Origin: Candidatus Levyibacteriota bacterium
GTDB lineage: Bacteria; Patescibacteriota; Microgenomatia; Levybacterales; UBA12049
DNA: 12,236 bases
NCBI GenBank assembly: GCA_016192645.1
Contig: JACPTT010000008.1
Location: forward strand, 1-12,236
Reading direction: 5' to 3'
Under the pieces are notes generated by a model. The model searched no databases, was not told the DNA's origin, and saw nothing but the letters and a program-made list of their open reading frames with translations. Of the stretch, positions 6,773 through 12,236 are shown in pieces. Within the stretch, counting starts at the first letter, position 1. The number at the start of each line of letters is the position of its first letter. Both the position numbers and the translations under genes were made by a program.

Positions 6773-7855
6773 TTATGTAAGATTCTCATGCGGGCTACCA
6801 GTTAAGCTCTCAACCAATTTTTTTATCTTTGGCACCGAATTTTTTGGGCAAACGAGCAAAACATCATCTGTATTTATAACAAGCATTTCCGAAAGATCAA
6901 TGCCAACCGAAAGCTGCTCGGTATAGTTAAAAACCAAGCTGTCTTTAGAGTTTTCAAGCAAGACCTTTCCGCGCGTTACATTCTCATCTTTAGCAGTGCT
7001 TAATGCTTCTTTTAACGCCTCCCATGCGCCGACATCGCTCCATCCAAAGTCGGCTCCAATCACATATCCGTCCTTTTGATCAATCTTTTCCAAAATTAAA
7101 TTATCAAATGAGATTTTTTCTAACTTAGGAAAAAGTTCGCCTAGTGTTTTTTCGTACGCCTCTTTTCCCCAAGCCTCTTGTATTTTTTGAAGTATTATCT
7201 GCATTTCTGGCGCGAATTTCTCGTATAAAGAAAGTAAGAACGAAGGGGTAGTACCAAAATATCCCGTGTTCCAAAAGTGTTTTGGGTCGGAGTGGAATTT
7301 CTCGGCAACTTCAGGTTCTGGTCTATAATGAAAACTTTTAAAAGTGTATAGGGATACTCCGTCGATATCCCCCATCGCGCTTCCTATTTCAATCCATCCT
7401 AAGTTTTGGCTTGCAAAGCGAGAACTTTGGCCAACAAAAACAATCTTATTTTTGTCTTTCTGAAGAATTTTCTCGCTCGCAGAAATAACTTTTCTAAAAA
7501 GATCTTCATCCTTGACTAGGTGATCGCTCCACAGAATCATAAAAGGCTCGTCTTTGCTGACTTTATTAAGTATTGCGGCTATAAGCCCAACAGCCGCCCC
7601 TACATCTCGCATCTCTGGCTCAAGGATGAAATTTTCTTTGGGAATCTGAGGTAATTGAGAAAAAAGTATCTCCTTATACCTTTCTCCGGAGGAGATGTAA
7701 ATATCTTTTGTGTTGCATATCGGCAGTATCCGCTCAACTGTTAACTGAAGCGTAGATTTCTCGTCTATTATTTTTTCAAATTGCTTTGGCGTGTTTTTTC
7801 TAGATAATGGCCAAAGCCTAGTGCCTACTCCCCCTGCAAAAACAACAATCTTCAT
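6773..7855 (-). CDS. manC: Mannose-1-phosphate guanylyltransferase (GDP-mannose synthesis)
   Basis: It converts mannose-1-phosphate and GTP to GDP-mannose, the donor for mannosyltransferases and precursor of GDP-fucose and related sugars. The nucleotide-binding signature GGVGTRLWPLSRKNTPKQF is at residues 8-26; SDHLV (110-114), WNTGYFG (195-201) and DFGWSDVGAWEAL in the last third are typical of the family. At 360 residues it is the single-domain type without a phosphomannose isomerase domain. The usual EP..RNTAPA motif reads EPEMRDVGAAVG (79-90), so it is a divergent member; another NDP-sugar pyrophosphorylase specificity is possible but less likely. The start overlaps the upstream glycosyltransferase stop as ATGA, implying coupling. 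It supplies substrate for the surrounding glycosyltransferases. Confidence 0.9.
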   Translation of the reverse strand: MKIVVFAGGVGTRLWPLSRKNTPKQFEKIIDEKSTLQLTVERILPICNTKDIYISSGERYKEILFSQLPQIPKENFILEPEMRDVGAAVGLIAAILNKVSKDEPFMILWSDHLVKDEDLFRKVISASEKILQKDKNKIVFVGQSSRFASQNLGWIEIGSAMGDIDGVSLYTFKSFHYRPEPEVAEKFHSDPKHFWNTGYFGTTPSFLLSLYEKFAPEMQIILQKIQEAWGKEAYEKTLGELFPKLEKISFDNLILEKIDQKDGYVIGADFGWSDVGAWEALKEALSTAKDENVTRGKVLLENSKDSLVFNYTEQLSVGIDLSEMLVINTDDVLLVCPKNSVPKIKKLVESLTGSPHENLT

Positions 7856-9039
7856 AAATTTTTCTTCTTCGCTAAAAACTCATTAATCAGCGCCATCAAC
7901 TCTTCTTTAAACCTTATTTTATTAAATTTTCTTGCCTGTTCCACGCAATCCTTAGAGTTAAAACTTAAGTTCTGAAATTGTTTTACTGTTTTAGCAAGCG
8001 CATTGCTTGTTTGATCATAAAAGAATATCCCGGTTTTTCCCTCAATTACCGTTTCCTCAACGCCTCCACCCTTAAAAGCTATAACTGGTTTTCCAAAACT
8101 CTGCGCTTCTATTACTGTTAGACCAAAGTCTTCTCTGCCCGGAAAGATCAACGCGCGACAACCCTTATAATAACTTACCAACTCTACGTCAGTCAAGTTT
8201 CCCAAAAATTCAATTGTTGGTCCGGCCATAGACTTAAGTCGTTTTCCTTCTGAGCCTACTCCGATAATCTTAAGCGGCAATTTGAGTTTATTAAATGCTT
8301 CGACAGCAATGTCTATTCGCTTGTAAGGAACAAGACGAGAAACAATTAAAAAGTATCCATTCTGACTTTTATAGCGAGGGGTGACACGACTAGGGCTCCC
8401 ATGAGCGCGCAGTTCGTTCGGTTCCAGCTTGCTGGAGAGACTAGAACGAGCACTCATGGGAAAAGTCGTGGCAGGACCCCGAGCGGCAAGAAGAGTAACT
8501 GGCGGATAAACAACCTCTGATTCTCTTCTATAATATTTCTTAATTCTTCCTTGAACTTCTTTTGAAATTGCAATATACGCATCGGGTCTCTGCGCTGCAA
8601 CTCTATCCCAAGTTCTTAGGTAAAAAACAAAGGGCTGAGAAACTTTTCGAAAAAACCCATTTTTGAAATATTCCTCATACCCGCTCCATAAATATCTTGT
8701 GGGAGTAAGGCAATAACAAATATGAAGTGTCTTCGGTTTTGTAATAATTCCTTTTGCCGCCTCGCTTGTTACCGAAATTACTAAATCGTACTCGTCGAAA
8801 GAAAAGCTTTCAAAAGCTAAAGGCATGAGCAATGGATAAAACTCGTGCGAGGAAGAAACCAATGGAAAATGCTGCAAAAAAGATGTTCGAACGTCAAACG
8901 CTTGCGCCCAAGGCGCCTTCTTTTTATGGTAAACCGATGTATGCAAAGAAGCCTTAGGAAATAACTCATGAAGAGCTAAAAGAAGCCGCTCGGCCCCTCC
9001 CCATTTATTAATCCGATCGTATACTAATGCTACTCTCAT
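7852..9039 (-). CDS. GT4-family glycosyltransferase (WbaZ-like, probable mannosyltransferase) carrying a palindromic insert
   Basis: A GT-B-fold retaining transferase adding a sugar from a nucleotide donor, in the cytoplasm, to the growing lipid-linked glycan. The N-terminus reads RVALVYDRINKWGGAERLL (2-20), with the Gly-Gly loop of the acceptor domain; HICYCLTPTRYLW (106-118) and DAYIAISKEVQGRIKKYY (153-170) are typical of WbaZ-like enzymes. The C-terminal donor domain begins NGYFLIVSRLVPYKRID (227-243) and contains EDFGLTVIEAQSFGKPVIAFKGGG, the GT4 E-x7-E region. Residues about 182-226 have no counterpart I recognise: here the linker is expanded by an in-frame palindromic element (residues 187-221). 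The frame stays open, so the enzyme may be active. It is 27 bases downstream of the next GT4 gene and has no clear ribosome-binding site. The mannose specificity is inferred from manC alone. Confidence 0.9.
   Translation of the reverse strand: MRVALVYDRINKWGGAERLLLALHELFPKASLHTSVYHKKKAPWAQAFDVRTSFLQHFPLVSSSHEFYPLLMPLAFESFSFDEYDLVISVTSEAAKGIITKPKTLHICYCLTPTRYLWSGYEEYFKNGFFRKVSQPFVFYLRTWDRVAAQRPDAYIAISKEVQGRIKKYYRRESEVVYPPVTLLAARGPATTFPMSARSSLSSKLEPNELRAHGSPSRVTPRYKSQNGYFLIVSRLVPYKRIDIAVEAFNKLKLPLKIIGVGSEGKRLKSMAGPTIEFLGNLTDVELVSYYKGCRALIFPGREDFGLTVIEAQSFGKPVIAFKGGGVEETVIEGKTGIFFYDQTSNALAKTVKQFQNLSFNSKDCVEQARKFNKIRFKEELMALINEFLAKKKNL
8378..8480 (-). repeat. 103-bp imperfect palindromic element inserted in frame in a GT4 gene
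   Basis: Nested inverted repeats: GGGGT (8378-8382) with ACCCC (8476-8480); CACGACT (8385-8391) with AGTCGTG (8464-8470); TCCCATGAG (8397-8405) with CTCATGGGA (8453-8461); CGTTC (8415-8419) with GAACG (8444-8448); and a central hairpin TCCAGC-TT-GCTGGA (8423-8436). It is more GC-rich than its surroundings. It is translated as a Ser/Arg/Pro-rich segment at the junction of the two GT-B domains. It resembles in concept the protein-coding palindromic elements of Rickettsia, without claimed homology. Confidence 0.85.
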
Positions 9040-9060
9040 GGAATCAAACTGAAATGTAAA

Positions 9061-9086
9061 ATGAGTTTATCCTGAACCTGCCGAAG
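9061..9086. repeat. Possible dispersed repeat fragment at a glycosyltransferase 3' end
   Basis: The end of the GT4 gene at 9067 reads, on the coding strand, CTTCGGCAGGTTCAGGATAA, giving the odd tail CSSAGSG and the stop. From memory, sequences of this kind (CTTCGGCAGG...TCAGGATAAAC) recur in CPR genomes. Only one clear copy is in this window, so repeat status is inference. Confidence 0.4.
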
Positions 9087-10197
9087 AACAACTTGCATAT
9101 ACTGTAAGCGTCTCTCTTGCCATTTTTTCCCAAGAAAACCTCCTCGCTCTTTCCAAACCCTTTTCAATATTTTTGCTAAAATGATTTAAATCATTAAAGC
9201 AGACGTTTCTCATTCTCTCTACTATCTCATCGATATCATATGGATTGAAGTATAAAGCCACATCTTTGCATATTTCTTTTAATGCCGGTATGTCTGATGC
9301 CAAAACCAAACACTTATTTGCCATTGCCTCCAAAGCTGGCAGCCCGAACCCTTCCATAAGAGATGGCATAATAAGCGCTAAAGCGTTTTTATAAAGACCC
9401 GCCAATTCCTCATCGCTCGCTTCGCCATAAAAAAGAACCGAGTCTTGAAGTTTCGTTGCTTTTACTTTTTCTTTCAGCCGCTTATAAAAATAATCCTCTC
9501 TTCCCACCAGAATCAACTTCGCTTCTGGTTCTTGACTTCTGATTTGATCAAATGCTTGAATCAATCGACCTAAATTCTTATGCGGATACGCATTACCTAC
9601 ATACAAAAAATACTTTTTATTTGTAATTTTGAATTTTGAATTTTGAATTTTGAATTTTGAATTGATATTTGTCCCTTCATAAGTAACTACTATTTTTTCT
9701 GAATCGACTCTAAGATGATCAACAATTTCCTGCTTCGTTGCATTTGATACCGTGATAACTTTCGCCGCTTTTCTGGCTGCTTGCCCGATTACAAACTTGT
9801 ATCCTAAAAGTTTAAGTTGATATAGTGGTAGCGGAAGTGTTGAGGCTTCTCCGGTTGGAAAATGATGCAAAATTAAATCATGAATTGTAACAATAAACGG
9901 CTTATTGTAAAAAATTGGGACAGAAAAATAGGGAAAATGAACTAAATCAAGTTTTTCTTTATTCAAAACCGGAGGAAACCGTAGCTGTTCTTCAATCGTA
10001 TGCCACCTAATGTCGGCTCTGACGAGCCTAAATTTTGAATTTTGAATTTTGAATTTTGAATTTTGAATGTCTTTATTGAGAGCAAACAAAATATACTCAT
10101 TGCGTTTGTCTATAATTTGAAGGTTGTAAACTAAATTTCGTATGTATCTCCCAACTCCCGACTCATCCCACAGCCTCGCATCAATCCCAATTCTCAT
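9067..10197 (-). CDS. GT4-family glycosyltransferase with two heptad-repeat insertions
   Basis: A GT-B-fold retaining glycosyltransferase of 376 residues. The N-terminus MRIGIDARLWDESGVGRYIRNLV is the classic start of mannosyltransferase-like GT4 enzymes; VTIHDLILHHFP (103-114) and KVITVSNATKQEIVDHL (146-162) follow in the acceptor domain. The donor domain starts YFLYVGNAYPHKNLGRLIQAF (196-216) and contains EGFGLPALEAMANKCLVLASDIPALKEI (282-309), with the E-x7-E pair. Two 7-bp tandem arrays encode IQNSKFKIQNSKF (44-56) and NSKFKIQNSKFKI (179-191), the first in a loop of the acceptor domain, the second in the interdomain linker. The tail CSSAGSG may derive from another dispersed repeat. The ATG at 10197 has TATACT seven bases upstream, so a separate leaderless start is possible, although the gene is 28 bases from the preceding stop and may also be in the operon. 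Confidence 0.92.
   Translation of the reverse strand: MRIGIDARLWDESGVGRYIRNLVYNLQIIDKRNEYILFALNKDIQNSKFKIQNSKFRLVRADIRWHTIEEQLRFPPVLNKEKLDLVHFPYFSVPIFYNKPFIVTIHDLILHHFPTGEASTLPLPLYQLKLLGYKFVIGQAARKAAKVITVSNATKQEIVDHLRVDSEKIVVTYEGTNINSKFKIQNSKFKITNKKYFLYVGNAYPHKNLGRLIQAFDQIRSQEPEAKLILVGREDYFYKRLKEKVKATKLQDSVLFYGEASDEELAGLYKNALALIMPSLMEGFGLPALEAMANKCLVLASDIPALKEICKDVALYFNPYDIDEIVERMRNVCFNDLNHFSKNIEKGLERARRFSWEKMARETLTVYASCSSAGSG
9625..9663 (-). repeat. Heptanucleotide tandem array, 5.5 copies, in GT4 interdomain linker
   Basis: Five perfect AATTTTG units on the + strand plus a partial one (coding-strand unit CAAAATT). It encodes repeating NSKFKIQ just before the donor domain of the GT4 enzyme. 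It is identical in unit to the arrays at 10031 and 11722. Confidence 0.93.
10031..10068 (-). repeat. Heptanucleotide tandem array, 5.4 copies, in GT4 acceptor domain
   Basis: Five perfect AATTTTG units plus AAT on the + strand, encoding IQNSKFKIQNSKF on the minus strand. This is the second array in the same gene, about 370 bases from the first, so recombination or unequal exchange between the two is possible. Confidence 0.93.
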
Positions 10198-10204
10198 GCT
10201 CTTA

Positions 10205-10210
10205 AGTATA
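10205..10210 (-). promoter_or_regulatory. Possible -10 element for the GT4 gene at 10197
   Basis: TATACT (10210 to 10205, 5/6 match) ends seven bases before the ATG at 10197; an overlapping TATGAT also occurs just upstream. No recognisable -35 lies 16-18 bases farther. The spacing to ATG fits the leaderless layout of glyS and the DUF4012 gene. Confidence 0.35.
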
Positions 10211-10225
10211 TCATAGAAGTTTATC

Positions 10226-11128
10226 TTACTTGAGATTTTTGAGGGTAAAGAAGAGTTTTAAATTGATTCCTTGCCTTACTAACCAAGTAATAAATTTTGG
10301 ATATTTGCCCGTATAGTGCTTGTGATAAAAAATCTTCATTGCCTCAAAACGGGCTTTAGTTACGCGAAGACGCGTTTCTTTTGTTGCGCGCGTTAAATGC
10401 TGTGAAATGCTTTTAATACCGCCGGAAACGCCTTTGTAGTGCAAAATTTTAACTGTTGGCACAAAATATACTTTCCATTTTTTTTCTTTTAAGCGATAAC
10501 AAAAATCAAGATCATCTCCATACCAAAAAAAATCTTCATCCCACCAACTAATCTCCTCCCCTGCTTCACGTCGCACAATCATAAAGGCGCCGGAACAAGA
10601 ATCAATTTCATGAATTGCTGACAAATCTTTCCATCCCAGGGAATATCCTGCAAAAATCCGCGACTTTGGAAAAATCCGCGACAATCCGGAAAAATGACAG
10701 AATGCCCTCCATGGTGTTGGGAATCCCCTATGACAGCTGTCATCCAACTTTCCATTTGGCAGTTCAACCCGACAAGTTGCCGCTCCGGCATCTTTATGCT
10801 CATCCATAAAAGAAACCATCGTCTCTAATGTTTTTGCATGAACGCAAGTATCAGCGTTAAGAAATAATACATATCTACCTTTTGCTTGCCGAATCGCCAT
10901 ATTATTCCCATTTGTATAGCCCACATTCGTTTTATTTGCGATAAGAATAACCTCTTTAAATTCTTCTTTAACCATCTCTGCCGAACTATCGCTTGAGGCA
11001 TTGTCAACCACAATTATTTCCGAACTAAGATCGGAGCGGATATTTTTTTTAAGAGAAGCTAAGCATTCCCGAAGCAACTCTTTGGTATTAAAAGATAAAA
11101 CAATTATCGAAAGGTAAAATTTTTGCAT
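10226..11128 (-). CDS. GT2-family glycosyltransferase (WbbL/rhamnosyltransferase-like)
   Basis: A GT-A-fold inverting glycosyltransferase, cytoplasmic, 300 residues from the ATG at 11128. The N-terminus YLSIIVLSFNTKELLRECLASL (5-26) is the family's first strand and helix, followed by EIIVVDNASSDSS (37-49), NVGYTNGNNMAIRQAKGRYVLFLNADT (68-94), where NAD takes the place of the DxD metal-binding motif, and SGAFMIVRREA with DEDFFWYGDDLDFCYRLKEKKWKVYFVP, the acceptor and catalytic-base region of WbbL-like proteins. The C-terminus is basic with aromatic residues (FITWLVRQGINLKLFF), perhaps a membrane-associated helix. A longer frame starting with TTG at 11203 would overlap the upstream gene and was rejected. 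Rhamnosyltransferase is the usual label, but the sugar cannot be told from sequence. Confidence 0.92.
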   Translation of the reverse strand: MQKFYLSIIVLSFNTKELLRECLASLKKNIRSDLSSEIIVVDNASSDSSAEMVKEEFKEVILIANKTNVGYTNGNNMAIRQAKGRYVLFLNADTCVHAKTLETMVSFMDEHKDAGAATCRVELPNGKLDDSCHRGFPTPWRAFCHFSGLSRIFPKSRIFAGYSLGWKDLSAIHEIDSCSGAFMIVRREAGEEISWWDEDFFWYGDDLDFCYRLKEKKWKVYFVPTVKILHYKGVSGGIKSISQHLTRATKETRLRVTKARFEAMKIFYHKHYTGKYPKFITWLVRQGINLKLFFTLKNLK

Positions 11129-11133
11129 GTGTA

Positions 11134-11151
11134 TGATATATCGATATATCA
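11134..11151. repeat. 18-bp perfect palindrome in the GT4-GT2 junction
   Basis: TGATATATCGATATATCA reads the same on both strands. It spans the stop codon of the upstream GT4 gene and most of the 20-base intergenic gap, ending five bases before the GT2 start codon. It contains TATA-rich hexamers that could act as a -10. It could be an operator or simply AT-rich symmetry. Confidence 0.6.
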
Positions 11152-12236
11152 GGCAACAACTGATTGATATACTTCCTCTAGTTTTTTGACAATAATCTCC
11201 CAATCATATTTCTCCTCAACAACTTTTCTTGCTTTTTGGGCGATTTCCCGATACATTTTTTCATCTCCAATAACTCTGATTATGTTATTTGCTAAGCCTT
11301 TTACATCATCGGCAATCAAAACTTCTTTTCCATCTTCTGCTTGGATCCCTTCAATTCCCAAAGATGTAGTAACTACGGACACGCCAGATGCCATCGCCTC
11401 TAAAATCTTAAAACTCGTCCCGCCCCCAACCCGAATTGGAGAGAGCAAAACATCTGCATTTTTAAAGATTTCCGCTGCATCCTCCGGCGCATTTTCATCA
11501 AAAACAACATCTTGATCATTACCTAATTTTTTTATTGAATCAGGAATCTTTTTTCCCACAATCCACAATTTCGGATTTCGGATTTCGCCCTGCCTGCCGG
11601 CAGGCAGGGATTTCGGATTTCGGATTTCCGGCCAAATGACCGTTAGAAGCCATTGAACGGCGTCTCTATTTTGAACCCACCTAAAATCCCCAATAAACAG
11701 CACTCTTTTTTCTTTTCTACTAATTTTGAATTTTGAATTTTGAATTTTGAATTTAGCCAAGTCTACTCCATTCGGCACCACCGCAACATCATCTCTTTTC
11801 ATCAAGCGCTTTTCTTCTTCCGATACCGCTACAAGCTTTGTCACCCTCTCCCAAAACTGCTCTTCCCAATATTTTAACTTCATAATATCGAATAAAAGAA
11901 GAGGTTTTACAAAAAAGGGCGCGTTCTTAACAAACCGCTTATAGACAAGGTACTCTATGTTATGTTCTACTAAAACAACCGGAATATCGCTTGATGGAAG
12001 ATTTTGCATCACATACGAGGTTTCTACATGAATAAGATCATAGGCATTTCTCTTAAGCTCTTGTATAATTAACCGTGTCATTTCTAAACTTGTATGTCCA
12101 ACCAGCAAAAACGGATATGCCGACAAACCGGTTCTTAAAATATTAGTAAAAGACCATTGCTTTTTTCTTTCAACATAAAGAACTTTTTTACAAACTTTCT
12201 CAACATATTCGATATCACTTTGTGTTTGATAAGATC
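11149..12236 (-). CDS. GT4-family glycosyltransferase, N-terminus beyond window
   Basis: I read 361 codons with no stop from the window edge; the frame is open at 12236, so the true start is outside. The visible N-terminal part SDIEYVEKVCKKVLYVERKKQWSF...LSAYPFLL is typical of GT4 enzymes after the first strand and loop, so perhaps 40-60 residues are missing. YDLIHVETSYVMQ and VVLVEHNIEYLVYKRF mark the acceptor domain, VTKLVAVSEEEKRLMKR and VAVVPNGVDL the end of it, and RVLFIGDFRWVQNRDAVQWLL the donor domain. SPIRVGGGTSFKILEAMASGVSVVTTSLGIEGI is the sugar-nucleotide-binding region. Two insertions are visible: a heptad array in the interdomain linker (KFKIQNSKFKI) and a second heptad array interrupted by a palindrome (EIRNPKSLPAGRQGEIRNPK). 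An internal TTG at 12126 is not the start. Confidence 0.92.
   Translation of the reverse strand, partial: SYQTQSDIEYVEKVCKKVLYVERKKQWSFTNILRTGLSAYPFLLVGHTSLEMTRLIIQELKRNAYDLIHVETSYVMQNLPSSDIPVVLVEHNIEYLVYKRFVKNAPFFVKPLLLFDIMKLKYWEEQFWERVTKLVAVSEEEKRLMKRDDVAVVPNGVDLAKFKIQNSKFKISRKEKRVLFIGDFRWVQNRDAVQWLLTVIWPEIRNPKSLPAGRQGEIRNPKLWIVGKKIPDSIKKLGNDQDVVFDENAPEDAAEIFKNADVLLSPIRVGGGTSFKILEAMASGVSVVTTSLGIEGIQAEDGKEVLIADDVKGLANNIIRVIGDEKMYREIAQKARKVVEEKYDWEIIVKKLEEVYQSVVA
11569..11629 (-). repeat. Heptanucleotide array (GATTTCG units) interrupted by a 22-bp palindrome
   Basis: About 2.7 copies of the 7-bp unit at 11569-11587 and three at 11609-11629 flank a perfect palindrome (11588-11609; left half CCCTGCCTGCC). 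The distance between corresponding units on the two sides is 28 bases, so the heptad phase is kept and the extra 21 bases equal three units and seven codons. The product is EIRNPKS, LPAGRQG, EIRNPK. Confidence 0.93.
11722..11754 (-). repeat. Heptanucleotide tandem array, about 4.7 copies, in GT4 interdomain linker
   Basis: Four AATTTTG units plus AATTT on the + strand, translated as KFKIQNSKFKI immediately before the donor-domain strand KRVLFIGDF. Same unit and same structural site as the array at 9625 in the other GT4 gene. Confidence 0.92.

Noticed and set aside
9625..10068. CRISPR-like pair of repeats
   Set aside because: The units are 7-bp tandem copies without unique spacers, translated within a conserved enzyme.
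10226..11203. Extended GT2 protein starting with TTG at 11203
   Set aside because: It would run through the upstream gene's end and the palindrome. The GT2 fold clearly begins at MQKFYLSIIVLSFN from the ATG at 11128.

Overview
The window (about 40% GC by eye) looks like a chromosomal segment of a Candidate Phyla Radiation / Patescibacteria bacterium, most plausibly Microgenomates-like. This is inferred from gene content and style: a DUF4012 membrane protein beside a sugar-phosphate transferase, a short RecO without a zinc finger, few Shine-Dalgarno sequences, and low-complexity heptanucleotide arrays and palindromes inserted in frame in genes. TGA is used as a stop (ATGA overlaps), so the genetic code looks standard. 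All 13 genes are on the minus strand, so transcription runs from high to low coordinates. No gene-free stretch exceeds about 165 bases, and I saw no rRNA, tRNA, CRISPR array or transposase.

Region A (12236 to about 6104) is a surface-glycan cluster. In transcription order it holds a GT4 glycosyltransferase cut by the window edge, a GT2 glycosyltransferase, two more GT4 glycosyltransferases, a mannose-1-phosphate guanylyltransferase (GDP-mannose supply) and a WcaJ/PssY-type phosphoglycosyl transferase that would load the first sugar onto a polyprenyl phosphate. Together they would build a lipid-linked, probably mannose-containing oligosaccharide on the cytoplasmic face. No flippase or polymerase is visible.

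Region B (6100 to 2140) holds the DUF4012 membrane protein, recO and a homodimer-type glycyl-tRNA synthetase. The DUF4012 gene and glyS share a compact start layout in which TATGAT lies exactly six bases before the ATG, suggesting leaderless transcripts.

Region C (2139 to 1) holds two small hypothetical genes, one encoding a membrane-anchored protein, and then the start of a division/cell-wall (dcw) cluster: mraZ overlapping rsmH by ATGA. Upstream of mraZ are a TTGACA promoter and four direct repeats with an exact 10-bp period, a convincing MraZ auto-regulatory operator.

The most unusual signal is a family of 7-bp tandem arrays (coding-strand consensus RAAAWYC) inside rsmH and two glycosyltransferase genes, plus two palindromic inserts inside glycosyltransferase genes. 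Because 7 is not a multiple of 3, each array encodes the same heptapeptide type, [KE]-I-[QKR]-N-[SQP]-K-[FS], in any frame. Three insertions sit in the same linker of three different GT-B enzymes. Loss or gain of one unit would shift the frame, so these could act as surface-glycan phase switches or simply be tolerated selfish repeats.
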